A stretch of DNA of 64,000 nucleotides from Polaromonas sp. Lineage in GTDB: Bacteria; Pseudomonadota; Gammaproteobacteria; Burkholderiales; Burkholderiaceae_C. Below the pieces are notes generated by a model. That model was not told where the DNA came from. It searched no databases and saw nothing but the letters and a program-made list of their open reading frames with translations. Position 1 is the stretch's first letter. Every line of letters starts with the position of its first letter. Location: the NCBI GenBank assembly GCA_028292745.1, contig JAQGLT010000002.1, forward strand, positions 1 through 64,000, given 5' to 3'. Made by a program: the position numbers and the translations under genes. Below are positions 43,572 through 52,731 of the stretch, in pieces.

Positions 43572-43802
43572 AAGCCGTCAGATAGCGGGCACGGCCGGAT
43601 GACGGTGCGTTGAATTGATCGCGGCACCTGCTGGTGCCGCAGCCGGGGCAGTTATTGATCGACTGCTTTTTTTGGCAGAGATTACTTGAAAACCCTGGTG
43701 CGACCGGCGGTGGGCGTTAGCCCCCTGCTGGCCCCCATCCCAGCCTTGCCCAGCGGGGAAGAAGAAAATGCCTGGGCAAGCCAGTGACCTGGCGCAGTTT
43801 AT

Positions 43803-43860
43803 GATCAAAAAGGGCTCTAGCGCAGGCAGCACCTGCGCAAACAGCTATGAATTCAGGAGC
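43803..43860 (-). repeat. Intergenic 18-N18-TGCGC repeat, copy 5
   Basis: Reverse strand: GCTCCTGAATTCATAGCT-GTTTGCGCAGGTGCTGCC-TGCGC-TAGAGCCCTTTTTGATC. Confidence 0.9.
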
Positions 43861-44052
43861 GGCAAGGCTGCCCGGCTTTGCTGTTGCCCGCTACGGTGAA
43901 ACCGCTCTAAAAGCCACGATTGACGGGTTTTGAACCCGGGTGTGCTTATTCCATCTGTAAATCAAATAATTATTTTGTCGGCTTTCCGTGGCCGCGCCAG
44001 GGCACTGTCTGCGCCTCGCCTTTGCGGACTCGCTTGGTTGAAAAAGGACTTG

Positions 44053-44376
44053 TTACTTTCTCAGCCCCTCGCAATCGACCTGCGCATCGAACTGCCTGCC
44101 CTGACGCGAATAATCGCTGTCGGTGACTTTGCAGCCCGATGTCTTCTCCACCGCTTGGCGCAAGGCAACTGTGCTGGCCTCTGTGGCCGGCAGGATTTTC
44201 AGGCTTGCCCTGGAATTGGCCGTCCAGGTGCTTTCCGTGATCTGCGTCAGCAGGTAGGTTTCGCCATCTACCATTACTTTTTGCGCTTCGGGCTGCCCCG
44301 GGACCGGGAGCAGCGAACAGGCGCCCAGACTGGCGCCCAGAAGAGAAATCACAAGCAACTTCAGGCGATGCTTCAT
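44053..44376 (-). CDS. Small hypothetical lipoprotein
   Basis: LISLLGASLGACSLLP-type lipobox region; starts within ATGA overlap with upstream small ORF. Confidence 0.65.
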   Translation of the reverse strand: MKHRLKLLVISLLGASLGACSLLPVPGQPEAQKVMVDGETYLLTQITESTWTANSRASLKILPATEASTVALRQAVEKTSGCKVTDSDYSRQGRQFDAQVDCEGLRK

Positions 44377-44564
44377 GAATATTCGGAGCCTGCTGCGGGT
44401 TCGGACGCCATGCCAAGGGCCACCTGAGGCAAGCTGTCAGGCCGCAAGACCTGGGCCTTGGGCTCGGGCACCTTGGGTGTCGGAGAGGGAACTTTGGCGT
44501 CGGGGCAGCCTGACAGCAGAAGCGCCGTGCAACTCACTGATAGCGCAAGGAAAAGTCTTTTCAT
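44373..44564 (-). CDS. Very small Pro-rich hypothetical lipoprotein
   Basis: 63 aa; lipobox LLLSGCPDAKVPSPTPKVPEPK; ATGA coupling to next gene. Confidence 0.55.
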   Translation of the reverse strand: MKRLFLALSVSCTALLLSGCPDAKVPSPTPKVPEPKAQVLRPDSLPQVALGMASEPAAGSEYS

Positions 44565-44743
44565 GGGTGTCTCCAGACGCAGCCAGCCCGCGTCGATAAA
44601 TCATAGACGGTGAACTTTGGACATGCCAGCGCTTGGGCTTATTTCGCGGCCGAGGCCTACAAGCCGGCAAGCCATGACTCGAACCGAGTTTCAAAGCGAC
44701 AGCATGCTGGCTTGCAATGATGGCGAATCGGACAGCGTTGTTT

Positions 44744-44800
44744 GCTATTGAAATCATAGCTTCATACACAATACCTATCTGCGCTAGAGGCTTATTTGAT
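44744..44800 (+). repeat. Intergenic 18-N18-TGCGC repeat, copy 6
   Basis: GCTATTGAAATCATAGCT-TCATACACAATACCTATC-TGCGC-TAGAGGCTTATTTGAT. Confidence 0.9.
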
Positions 44801-44835
44801 GCAAAAACTTGCTGGCGGGTCAAAACGCAGGCGTG

Positions 44836-47538
44836 CTAGGCAGAAGGCTTGGCTGGCTTGAATCCAAGCTTTTTCATCGGCGCCGCCAGGCTTTTTCGGC
44901 AGGCCTCGTAGTCGTGCCAGGGCGTGTTGCCAATGGCCAGCCGGGGCGCCAGATGGGGGGCGGTCCAGTGCGCGCCGCTGGTGAGCAGGGCCAGCTCATC
45001 CCATGCCAGAGGCACCGACACACCCAGGCCGGGCCGCGCCCGAACCGACCAGGCCGTCACCGTCGTGGCGCCGAAGCCATTGCGCAGGTAATCAACGAAT
45101 ATCTTGCCCACCCGGTTCTGGGCACCGCTTTTGGCTGCAAAGCGCTGCGGCAACACGCTGGCCAGATGGTCGACGATGGCATGCGAGAAATCCTTGACCG
45201 TTTCAAAGCCGTGGGCGCGCTTGAGGGGCACCACCACATGCAGGCCCTTGCCGCCGCTGGTTTTTAGAAATCCGACCAACCCGAGCTCTTCAAGCAGCGT
45301 GCGCACCAGCTGGGCCGCTTCCTGCATTTCCGGCCATGGCACGCCTTCCCCCGGGTCCAGGTCAAAAGTCATTCGATCGGGCTTGTGAATGGCCCGCCTG
45401 GTGGCATTCCAGGTATGGAATTCGATCGCATTGAACTGGGCCGCACCCAGCAGCGCCTGTGCCGAGGGGATTTCCAGCAGCGGCCCGTGTCCGGGGTCCA
45501 AGCTGGGGTCGAGCAGCGTGATTCCGGGAATCGACAGGGCTTCGGCATGTTTCTGGAAAAACAGCGTGCCCGCAAGACCGCCCGGCGCTCGCAGCAGGGC
45601 CACCGGACGGTTCTTGAGGTGGGGCAGCATCAGCGGCGCCACCGCTGCATAGTGTTCGATCAGCTGGAGCTTGGTGAATCCGGTCGTGCTGTCAATGACG
45701 CGTTCCCCGTGCGTCACCCGCAGCGACTTCATGGCCGGCGCTGCTGCGGTCGCAGCCGTCTTGTTGCTGGGCGGCAGGCGCGGGTCGGATGCGGGCATGG
45801 CTTTACCTTGGGTGGCTTCTTCTAACGGAACGGGAATTTCCTGGGTGATCAGGCGGGCTGGCTTGTCGATGCGCAAGCCCTGAAAGACCGCGTGGCGGAT
45901 ATGGCCCTTGTGCGTCCATTCGCCAAATGCCACCTCGGCCAGCAGTTCCGGCCTGACCCATTGCCCCTTGATCGACGTTGGCAGCGTGCCGAACGGGCTG
46001 CGCTCCTGGTGGAGTTTGGACAGGCGGGCCTTCAGGGCGCGCAGGGTCGTGTTGTCAAAGCCGGTGCCTACATTGCCGGCATAGCGCAGCGAGCCATCGG
46101 CCTCGTGCACGCCCAGGAGCAAAGCGCCCAGCCCGGTGCGCGTCCCCTTGGGCTCGGTGTAGCCCCCAATCACGAATTCCTGGCGCAGCTGGGTCTTGAG
46201 CTTGATCCAGTCGGCCGAGCGTCCGGACGCATAAAAAGAATCCTTGCGCTTGCCGATTACACCCTCCAGCCCCACTTCCTGGGCGGACGCCAGCAGGTCC
46301 TGCGGGGTTTCGTCGAACGCCTCGCTGAACCGGATGCCCGGTTGCGGCTGGCGCAGCAGCAACTCGCGCAGAATGCCGCGCCGCTCGGTCAGGTGGGTAC
46401 GGCGCAGGTCCTGCCCGTCGTAAAAAGGAATATCAAACACGTAGTAGGTGATGCTGGCCGTGCTGGCGCTGTCGAACGCGTTTTGCAGCCCGCCGAAGTC
46501 AGGCAGGCCCTTGCTGTTCATCACCACGATCTCACCGTCCAGCCACGCCGAGCCGATGCCCAGCCGTGCGATGGCCTGGACCAGCTTGGGAAGCTTGCCG
46601 CTCCAGTCGTTGCCCGCCCGGGTCATGCAGCGCACCGATGCGCCGTCGATGCGGGTCAGCAGGCGGTAGCCATCGAACTTGATCTCATAAACCCAGTGCT
46701 GCGGATCGGCGGGCACCTGGTCCACCAGCGTTGCCAGCTGCGGCGACAAGGTGTCCGGCAGCGCGGTTTTGATCGCCGCGCCGGGCATGGCCGCATCCGC
46801 AGCGTTTTCTGCCTTTTTCTTTTTTCGTTCTGGTGCCGATGTCGGTGTCGGTGTCGGTGGGGCAACGGCTTTTTCGGCGCCGCTGACAGGGGGCTTACCG
46901 CGGCGTTCCTGCCGGGGCGCGGGCCGCCTTGCCTTGGCGGTTGCCGGCTCTGCCAGCGCGGCCTTCTCCGGCAGCGGCCGGCCGGTCAGCACGCTGCCGG
47001 GCAGGGCCTCGGTGATGTCGAATGCTTCTTCTGCCTGGGCATGCGCGTCTTTTTCCTTGATCAGCAGCCACGGCGCTTGGCCTTGCGCCCCTTTGCCGTG
47101 CATTCGCACCAGTGCCCAGCCGCCCGTGAGCTTTTCACCCTGGAGTTCAAATTTGAGCTTGCCGCTTTCCAGGCCGGCCACCGGATCGCCCACGGGCAGC
47201 CACACGCCGCGGTCCCAGACGATCACATCGCCGGAGCCATATTGGTTCGGCGGGATCGTGCCTTCAAAAGCGGCATAGGCCACTGGATGGTCTTCCACCT
47301 GCACCGCCATGCGTTTGACCCTCGGGTCCAGGCTTGGCCCCTTGGGAACCGCCCAGCTTTTCAGGGTGCCCTGCAGTTCCAGGCGGAAGTCGTAGTGCAG
47401 GTTGCGCGCGGCATGCTTTTGGACGACGAATGCCAGCGCCTGGGCTGCAGCCGATGGCAGGCTGCCTTGCGCTGGCTCGGGGGTCTGGCTGAAGTCGCGT
47501 TTTGCCTTGTAGCGCTCCAGCGGGTCGCGGGTAGCCAT
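44836..47538 (-). CDS. ligD: ATP-dependent DNA ligase LigD (phosphoesterase-ligase-polymerase order)
   Basis: N-terminal PE domain (HAARNLHYDFRLELQG), ligase motif YEIKFDGYRLLTRID, C-terminal primase/polymerase (DLDPGEGVPW, KTSGGKGLHVVVPL). Confidence 0.95.
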   Translation of the reverse strand: MATRDPLERYKAKRDFSQTPEPAQGSLPSAAAQALAFVVQKHAARNLHYDFRLELQGTLKSWAVPKGPSLDPRVKRMAVQVEDHPVAYAAFEGTIPPNQYGSGDVIVWDRGVWLPVGDPVAGLESGKLKFELQGEKLTGGWALVRMHGKGAQGQAPWLLIKEKDAHAQAEEAFDITEALPGSVLTGRPLPEKAALAEPATAKARRPAPRQERRGKPPVSGAEKAVAPPTPTPTSAPERKKKKAENAADAAMPGAAIKTALPDTLSPQLATLVDQVPADPQHWVYEIKFDGYRLLTRIDGASVRCMTRAGNDWSGKLPKLVQAIARLGIGSAWLDGEIVVMNSKGLPDFGGLQNAFDSASTASITYYVFDIPFYDGQDLRRTHLTERRGILRELLLRQPQPGIRFSEAFDETPQDLLASAQEVGLEGVIGKRKDSFYASGRSADWIKLKTQLRQEFVIGGYTEPKGTRTGLGALLLGVHEADGSLRYAGNVGTGFDNTTLRALKARLSKLHQERSPFGTLPTSIKGQWVRPELLAEVAFGEWTHKGHIRHAVFQGLRIDKPARLITQEIPVPLEEATQGKAMPASDPRLPPSNKTAATAAAPAMKSLRVTHGERVIDSTTGFTKLQLIEHYAAVAPLMLPHLKNRPVALLRAPGGLAGTLFFQKHAEALSIPGITLLDPSLDPGHGPLLEIPSAQALLGAAQFNAIEFHTWNATRRAIHKPDRMTFDLDPGEGVPWPEMQEAAQLVRTLLEELGLVGFLKTSGGKGLHVVVPLKRAHGFETVKDFSHAIVDHLASVLPQRFAAKSGAQNRVGKIFVDYLRNGFGATTVTAWSVRARPGLGVSVPLAWDELALLTSGAHWTAPHLAPRLAIGNTPWHDYEACRKSLAAPMKKLGFKPAKPSA

Positions 47539-47552
47539 GGGGTGCGTCGCGC

Positions 47553-48500
47553 TCAGGCGGCCCGCCGCTTGCCGGGTGTGGGCGGCGTGGTCTTATCCGT
47601 GGCGTCGGAGGCCGTTTTCTTGGGCTGCGGCAATGCCCGTGTGCCTGATCTGCTTTTGCCCGCGGTGCTTTTGGGCGGCAGGGCAGGGGGGCCGTCCTTG
47701 CGCAGGCTGCGCTGCAGCAGGTCGGTGAGGTCCAGTATCTGGGCACCGAAAGGCACCGGCGCTTCTTCGCTGGCTTCCTGGGTCCGCATCACGGTGTGAA
47801 GCTGGCCGGCCTTGACCTTGCGGTCCACCAGCGCGAGGATTTCATCCTTGAACGAGTCGGTGTACTGGTGCGGGTCCCAGCGGCCGCTCATGTCGTCCAC
47901 CAGCTGGCGGGCCATGGCCAGCTCCTTGGTCGAGAGGCCGGCGGCTTTCGGGCCTTCGGGCGGCAGGTCCAGGTCTTCCCAGGAACGGATTTCGTCTCCC
48001 CAGCGCAGCAGGTTCAGAATCAGGCCCGGTCCGGACGGCACCAGCACGGCCAGGTGCTGCTTGGTCTGGATCACTACCCGCGCCAGACCGACCCGCTGCG
48101 CCTGCAGCAGCGCATCGCGCAGCAGGGCGTAGACTTTTTCGCCTTTGTTGATGGGCTCGATGTAATACGGCCGCTCCAAGTAAACAAAAGGAATGTCGGT
48201 GTTGGCTACAAAACTCTCGATCTCTATGGTCTGGGTGGTTTTGGGGTAAGCCGCCCGGATTTCCTCATCGGTCAGCACCACATACTGGCCATCCTGGTAT
48301 TCAATGCCCTTGATGATGTCCTCGGCAGCGATCTCCTCGCCCGTCCTTTTGTTGATGCGCTTGTAACCGACCGGGTCCATGGTGCGCTTGTCCAGCCAGT
48401 CGAAATCCAGCCCGCTGTTGAGGGTTGCCGAACGCAAGGCCACGGGAATATGGACCAGTCCGAAGGTTATTGCTCCCTTCCATAAAGCGCGTGTGGCCAT
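47553..48500 (-). CDS. ku: Bacterial Ku protein (NHEJ)
   Basis: RALWKGAITFGLVHIPVAL, LERPYYIEPINKGEKVYALLRDAL. Confidence 0.96.
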   Translation of the reverse strand: MATRALWKGAITFGLVHIPVALRSATLNSGLDFDWLDKRTMDPVGYKRINKRTGEEIAAEDIIKGIEYQDGQYVVLTDEEIRAAYPKTTQTIEIESFVANTDIPFVYLERPYYIEPINKGEKVYALLRDALLQAQRVGLARVVIQTKQHLAVLVPSGPGLILNLLRWGDEIRSWEDLDLPPEGPKAAGLSTKELAMARQLVDDMSGRWDPHQYTDSFKDEILALVDRKVKAGQLHTVMRTQEASEEAPVPFGAQILDLTDLLQRSLRKDGPPALPPKSTAGKSRSGTRALPQPKKTASDATDKTTPPTPGKRRAA

Positions 48501-48596
48501 GTGATGTCCTTGCTGTGGTGGTAAAGGTAAGTGGGCAGGTGGGCAGGTAGGAGGCGAAGATTCAAGGGTGTTGGGGAAAGGCCGGGGAAAAGAAAA

Positions 48597-49211
48597 TCAG
48601 CCGCCAGCCCCGGCTGCGTTCGGCACGTCGTCCGAGGTGCCCCGAACGCTCTGGCGGGTGCGCCGGCCCAAAATACCAATGAAGGCGCTGTTGAAGGCGG
48701 AAATGTCCTCTGGCTTTCGGCTGCTGACCCAATTGCGGTCCACCACGACTTCCTGGTCCGCCCAAGTGGCGCCGGCATTTTCGATCTCCTGCTGCAGGGT
48801 GGGCCAGCTGGTCATTTTTCGGCCCGGCACAAGCCCGGCGGCAATCAACAGCCACGGCGCGTGGCAAATCACTGCAATGGGTTTGCCTTGCTGGTCTATC
48901 TGGCGCACCAGCTGCTGGGCGGCGGCATTGTTGCGGATGCGGCTGGCGTTGACCTCGCCGCCAGGGAGCAGGACTCCATCGAATTCATCGGCTTGCACCC
49001 TGTCGAAGGTGGCGTCCACATCGAACAGATCGCCTTTTAGCCCCTGGTGGTGGGCCTGGACCTGGCCCCGCTTGTCCGAAAGGATGCGAATGATGATGCC
49101 CGACGTTTCCAGCACGGTACGCGGGCCGGTCATTTCTTCTTGCTCGAAGCCATCGGTCACCAAAATGGCAACCGTCAAGCCGCCCAGAAGGTGCTGCGGT
49201 GGATGGGTCAT
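48597..49211 (-). CDS. DJ-1/PfpI-family protein
   Basis: VAILVTDGFEQEEMTGPRTVLE, GVLLPGGEVNASRIR, PIAVICHAPWLLIAAGL nucleophile elbow. Confidence 0.92.
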   Translation of the reverse strand: MTHPPQHLLGGLTVAILVTDGFEQEEMTGPRTVLETSGIIIRILSDKRGQVQAHHQGLKGDLFDVDATFDRVQADEFDGVLLPGGEVNASRIRNNAAAQQLVRQIDQQGKPIAVICHAPWLLIAAGLVPGRKMTSWPTLQQEIENAGATWADQEVVVDRNWVSSRKPEDISAFNSAFIGILGRRTRQSVRGTSDDVPNAAGAGG

Positions 49212-49421
49212 CGGAAAGCTGATTTTGTGAGGAATATCGCCAAACTTTGCTACCGCGTGCCCGTGTGCCGTGTCGGCAGGCCAAGACCGGCGGCGTAGGA
49301 GAAAAGCGCAACTGCAAACTGTCTGTGTAAAAACGAAACAACTGCGTTTGAACGGGTTTACCCTAGAACCTGTATTTGTATATACGCCACAACAATCCCC
49401 TTTTCACTTCAGGAGCCCATC

Positions 49422-49901
49422 ATGACAACACGTCGCCAAGCCACCCGCCTTTCCCTTGCCGCGCTCACCGTGGCCGCAGCGGCCACCCTCGCGGGTTGCG
49501 GCATGATGCAGCGCATGACGGCATCGGCACCGGCCTCCAATCTGATCGCTTTCAGCACCCAGCTCCGCGGCGCCAATGAAGTGCCGCCCGTTGCCAGCCA
49601 GGGCAACGGCACGGTCGATGCCGTGCTCAACAAAGACACCAATCTGCTGCGCTGGAAGGCAAATTACACCGGGTTGAGCGGCCCGGCCACCGCTGCGCAC
49701 TTCCATGGCCCGGCCAGCCCCGGCGCCAATGCCGGCGTGGTGCTGCCCTGGCCCGGTCCGGTCCAAAGCCCGGTGGAGGGCAGCGCCACGCTGACACCCA
49801 CCCAGGCGGCCGACTTGATTGCCGGACGCTGGTATGCCAATGTCCACACCGCTGCCAACCCGGCCGGCGAAGTGCGTGGACAAATGACTGTGCGCAACTA
49901 A
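49422..49901 (+). CDS. CHRD-domain lipoprotein
   Basis: Lipobox TLAGCG; LRGANEVPPVASQGNGTVDAVLNKDTNLLRWKANYTGLSGPATAAHFHGPA...WYANVHTAANPAGEVRGQM. Confidence 0.9.
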   Translation: MTTRRQATRLSLAALTVAAAATLAGCGMMQRMTASAPASNLIAFSTQLRGANEVPPVASQGNGTVDAVLNKDTNLLRWKANYTGLSGPATAAHFHGPASPGANAGVVLPWPGPVQSPVEGSATLTPTQAADLIAGRWYANVHTAANPAGEVRGQMTVRN

Positions 49902-50000
49902 AGATTCTGGCGGGATGGCGCCCCGGCCCGGGAGGGCTGTGCCGTTGAACTCCAGAACCTGCCCGGTTCGCTTGCAAGCCCCCGCTTGCCGGCGGGCCGG

Positions 50001-50053
50001 TTGACAGGCAACGGCATTTTTATTACATTTGAAATGAAGTTTCTTTTCAAATG
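50001..50053 (+). promoter_or_regulatory. Promoter and palindromic operator of the Xre/RES locus
   Basis: TTGACA (50001-50006), 17-nt spacer, TACATT (50024-50029); CATTTGAAA (50026-50034) inverted as TTTCAAATG (50045-50053). Confidence 0.75.
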
Positions 50054-50064
50054 AAGGATTTAAG

Positions 50065-50586
50065 ATGGTTGCGCATACTGCTCGTTTGCCGGTTGACGCC
50101 CAATCGCTGGCGCAGGCCTTTACGGCCTGGTTGCGCAAATCAACGCCTGCGGGCAGCCGCGCCATGCCGGCCGAGTCGGTTTTTTCGGTCAACGACGCCA
50201 TGGTGACGCTGGATGCAACGCGCGCCTCCCGGCTGATTCGCAATGGGCTGGACGCCGGCAGCGTGGATGAACTGGTGCTGCTGCTGGGGCTGGCCAAAAA
50301 AGAAGACCTGAGCCATGCGCTCAATGCCAACAGCACCAGCTTGTGGCGCTGGGCACGCGACAACAAGCCCTTGCCCGGTCAAACCGTCGAGCAGATTCTG
50401 CGCTCGATGCAGCTTCAGCTTTTTGCGGCGGACGTATTCGGCGGTGTCGAGCCCGCCAGGACGTGGCTGCAAAAACCCCATCCAATGCTCGACGGCCTGG
50501 CGCCAAGCGATTTTGCCGATAACGAATTTGGCGCCCAAAAGGTGCGCGGCATGCTGGCCGGCCTGAAATACGGAGGAGTGGCTTGA
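50065..50586 (+). CDS. Xre/MbcA/ParS-type antitoxin with toxin-binding domain
   Basis: C-terminal VEQILRSMQLQLFAADVFGGVEPARTWLQKPHPMLDGLAPSDFADNEFGAQKVRGMLAGLKYG (DUF2384-like). Confidence 0.88.
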   Translation: MVAHTARLPVDAQSLAQAFTAWLRKSTPAGSRAMPAESVFSVNDAMVTLDATRASRLIRNGLDAGSVDELVLLLGLAKKEDLSHALNANSTSLWRWARDNKPLPGQTVEQILRSMQLQLFAADVFGGVEPARTWLQKPHPMLDGLAPSDFADNEFGAQKVRGMLAGLKYGGVA

Positions 50587-51059
50587 GGGGAGTGGCGGCA
50601 TGGCGAATCTGTTTCAACGGCGACTTGAGCCTGCCCGCGCTTTCTTACGGCTCCACGCTCGGGCCGGGGCGCTGGCATCTTCCCCCTCCGCTGGGCGCTG
50701 CGGTGGTTTATGCCGCTTCGAGCCGCGCGCTGGCCCAACTTGAAAAGCGGGTGCATGCCAACGGCGTGGCGCCGGTCAGGCAGGCCCTGGTTCGGCTGGA
50801 GCTTCCCGCTGATGCCACGGTTCTCGATGCCAAGGCTGCCCTGGGCCTGAAGTCGCCGCTCTGGCGCCAGGACGAAGGCTATACGCAGGGCATTGGCGTG
50901 GCCTGGCTGGACTCGCAAGCCAGCCTGGGGCTGTGGGTGCCGTCTTTTGTCGAACCTCGGGAGCGCAATTTGCTTATCAATCCGGCACATCCGCAGTATG
51001 TTGACATCGCTGTCGTGATTGAAACGCTGGATTTCCAGTTCGATCCGCGCCTGTTTTGA
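50583..51059 (+). CDS. RES-domain toxin
   Basis: WRI, LGPGRWH, VVYAASSRALAQLE, VPSFVEPRERNLLINPAHP; overlaps antitoxin stop; TTG or GTG start. Confidence 0.87.
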   Translation: MRGVAAWRICFNGDLSLPALSYGSTLGPGRWHLPPPLGAAVVYAASSRALAQLEKRVHANGVAPVRQALVRLELPADATVLDAKAALGLKSPLWRQDEGYTQGIGVAWLDSQASLGLWVPSFVEPRERNLLINPAHPQYVDIAVVIETLDFQFDPRLF

Positions 51060-51277
51060 AGAGGTTCAAACCCTGGTTTTTCTTTTGCGTCGACAGTGCT
51101 GCAGCACGGCAAAGCCACGCAATCACTTCTCGGATCGAAATGGAAATGGAACAAGACGGCATGGCGTTTTGCGTTACCAACGGCATTACTGGTAAAACAC
51201 GTATCCGGCGCAGCTGTGCTCACGGGGTCGCTATAAAGTTGCGCACGCAACCAACTATTCATAGAGGAAGAATCTTT

Positions 51278-52261
51278 ATGTCGCGCTTTTTCAGGCTTTC
51301 TACATTTTTTCGTCATTCCGTTGCGCTGCTGGCTTTTGCCGCAACGGCCGTTTCTGCCCAGACGTATCCGGCCAAACCCGTCGAATGGGTCGTGCCTTAT
51401 CCGGCGGGCGGCGGCTCGGATGTGGTGGCGCGCTCGCTCACCGAGGTCATGGCCAGCGCTCTGGGCCAGCCCATCGTCGTCAACAACAAGCCGGGCGCCG
51501 GCACCAACATCGGCGCCGACTATGTGGCCCACGCCAAACCCGACGGCTACACCTTGCTGACCGGCGACACCGCCACGCTGGCGGCCAACCCGTCGCTGTA
51601 CAGCAAGCTGAACTACAGCGCCGAGAAAGACTTCGCGCCTGTCGGCCTGCTGGCCCGCTTTCCGATGGTGCTGGTGGTCAACCCGGCCGTGCCGGCTAAA
51701 AACCTGGCCGAGTTCCTGGCCTGGGCCAAGACTCAGGCTGCCGGCGTGAGCTACGCCACGCCCGGCGCGGGTAGCCCGCACCATTTGACGGCCGAATTGT
51801 TTCGCCGCAAAACCGGCCTGAACCTGGTCCACGTTCCTTACCGGGGCGCTGCTCCTGCGGTGCAGGACGTGGCGGGCGGCCAGCTGCCCTTCATGTTTGT
51901 CGACACGGCCGCGGGCATGGGTTTCATCAACGCCGGGCGCCTGCGCGCCATTGGCATTGCCAGCCCCAGGCGGGTGAAAAACTTTGAAACCATACCCACG
52001 CTCGACGAGCAGGGCCTCAAGGGCTTTGAAGCCTTCGCCTGGCAAGGCCTGGTGGCACCGACGGGCACACCGCCGGAGATCATCGCCAAGTTGAACAAAG
52101 CCCTGGTGGACGGCTTGAACACGACGGCGGTGAGGGCGCGCTTCCAGGTGCTGGGGCTCGAAGCCACGCCCGGCACGCCGGCGCAGATGGCGAGCTATGC
52201 CAAGGCCGAGCGTGAAAAGTGGAGCCAGGTGATCCGTGCCAGCGGCATCAAGCTGGATTGA
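51278..52261 (+). CDS. Bug-family (tripartite tricarboxylate-type) substrate-binding protein
   Basis: AQTYPAKPVEWVVPYPAGGGSDVVARSL, NKPGAGTNIGADYVAHAKPDGYTLL. Confidence 0.93.
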   Translation: MSRFFRLSTFFRHSVALLAFAATAVSAQTYPAKPVEWVVPYPAGGGSDVVARSLTEVMASALGQPIVVNNKPGAGTNIGADYVAHAKPDGYTLLTGDTATLAANPSLYSKLNYSAEKDFAPVGLLARFPMVLVVNPAVPAKNLAEFLAWAKTQAAGVSYATPGAGSPHHLTAELFRRKTGLNLVHVPYRGAAPAVQDVAGGQLPFMFVDTAAGMGFINAGRLRAIGIASPRRVKNFETIPTLDEQGLKGFEAFAWQGLVAPTGTPPEIIAKLNKALVDGLNTTAVRARFQVLGLEATPGTPAQMASYAKAEREKWSQVIRASGIKLD

Positions 52262-52263
52262 GC

Positions 52264-52731
52264 ATGGCCACGCTGGAGCAGACCCTGACCTATCGGCTGC
52301 ATCTGCTGCACAAGCTGACCGATGTGGCCAGCCAGCGTGCCTATGTGCAAGGAACCGGGCTGTCCATGGGCGTCGGCCGCTGCCTGACCGCTGTCGGCTC
52401 ATTTGCGCCGCTGTCTGTCAATGACCTGGCCAATAAGACGAACCTGACCAAGGGCCAGGCCAGCCGGGCGGCCCAGTCGCTGGTGGAGCAGGGCCTGGTG
52501 CGCAAGATTGCCAGCCCGAACGATGGACGCGGCGTGGTTCTCACTCTCACCCGCAATGGACAAGCCGCCTGGTCCAGCGCCATGCAGGTGATCGAGCGCC
52601 GGAATCAGGAGATTTTTGGCCTGTTGAGCGAAAGCGAACAGGCGCAGCTGAGCGCCATGATCGACCGCCTTCTGGCGCAAGCACGCACCCCCCGCAGCGT
52701 CGCCGCACCCCTGGCGGCCAGCGATGAATAA
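52264..52731 (+). CDS. MarR-family transcriptional regulator
   Basis: [49 protein letters not shown]. Confidence 0.92.
   Translation: MATLEQTLTYRLHLLHKLTDVASQRAYVQGTGLSMGVGRCLTAVGSFAPLSVNDLANKTNLTKGQASRAAQSLVEQGLVRKIASPNDGRGVVLTLTRNGQAAWSSAMQVIERRNQEIFGLLSESEQAQLSAMIDRLLAQARTPRSVAAPLAASDE

Noticed and set aside
45892-47799. 635-aa plus-strand ORF opposite ligD/ku
   Set aside because: Antisense to well-supported LigD/Ku; Arg/Gly/Leu/Gln-rich translation without motifs, typical GC-rich shadow ORF.
50879-52402. 507-aa minus-strand ORF
   Set aside because: Antisense to RES toxin end, Bug and MarR genes; no recognisable domain.
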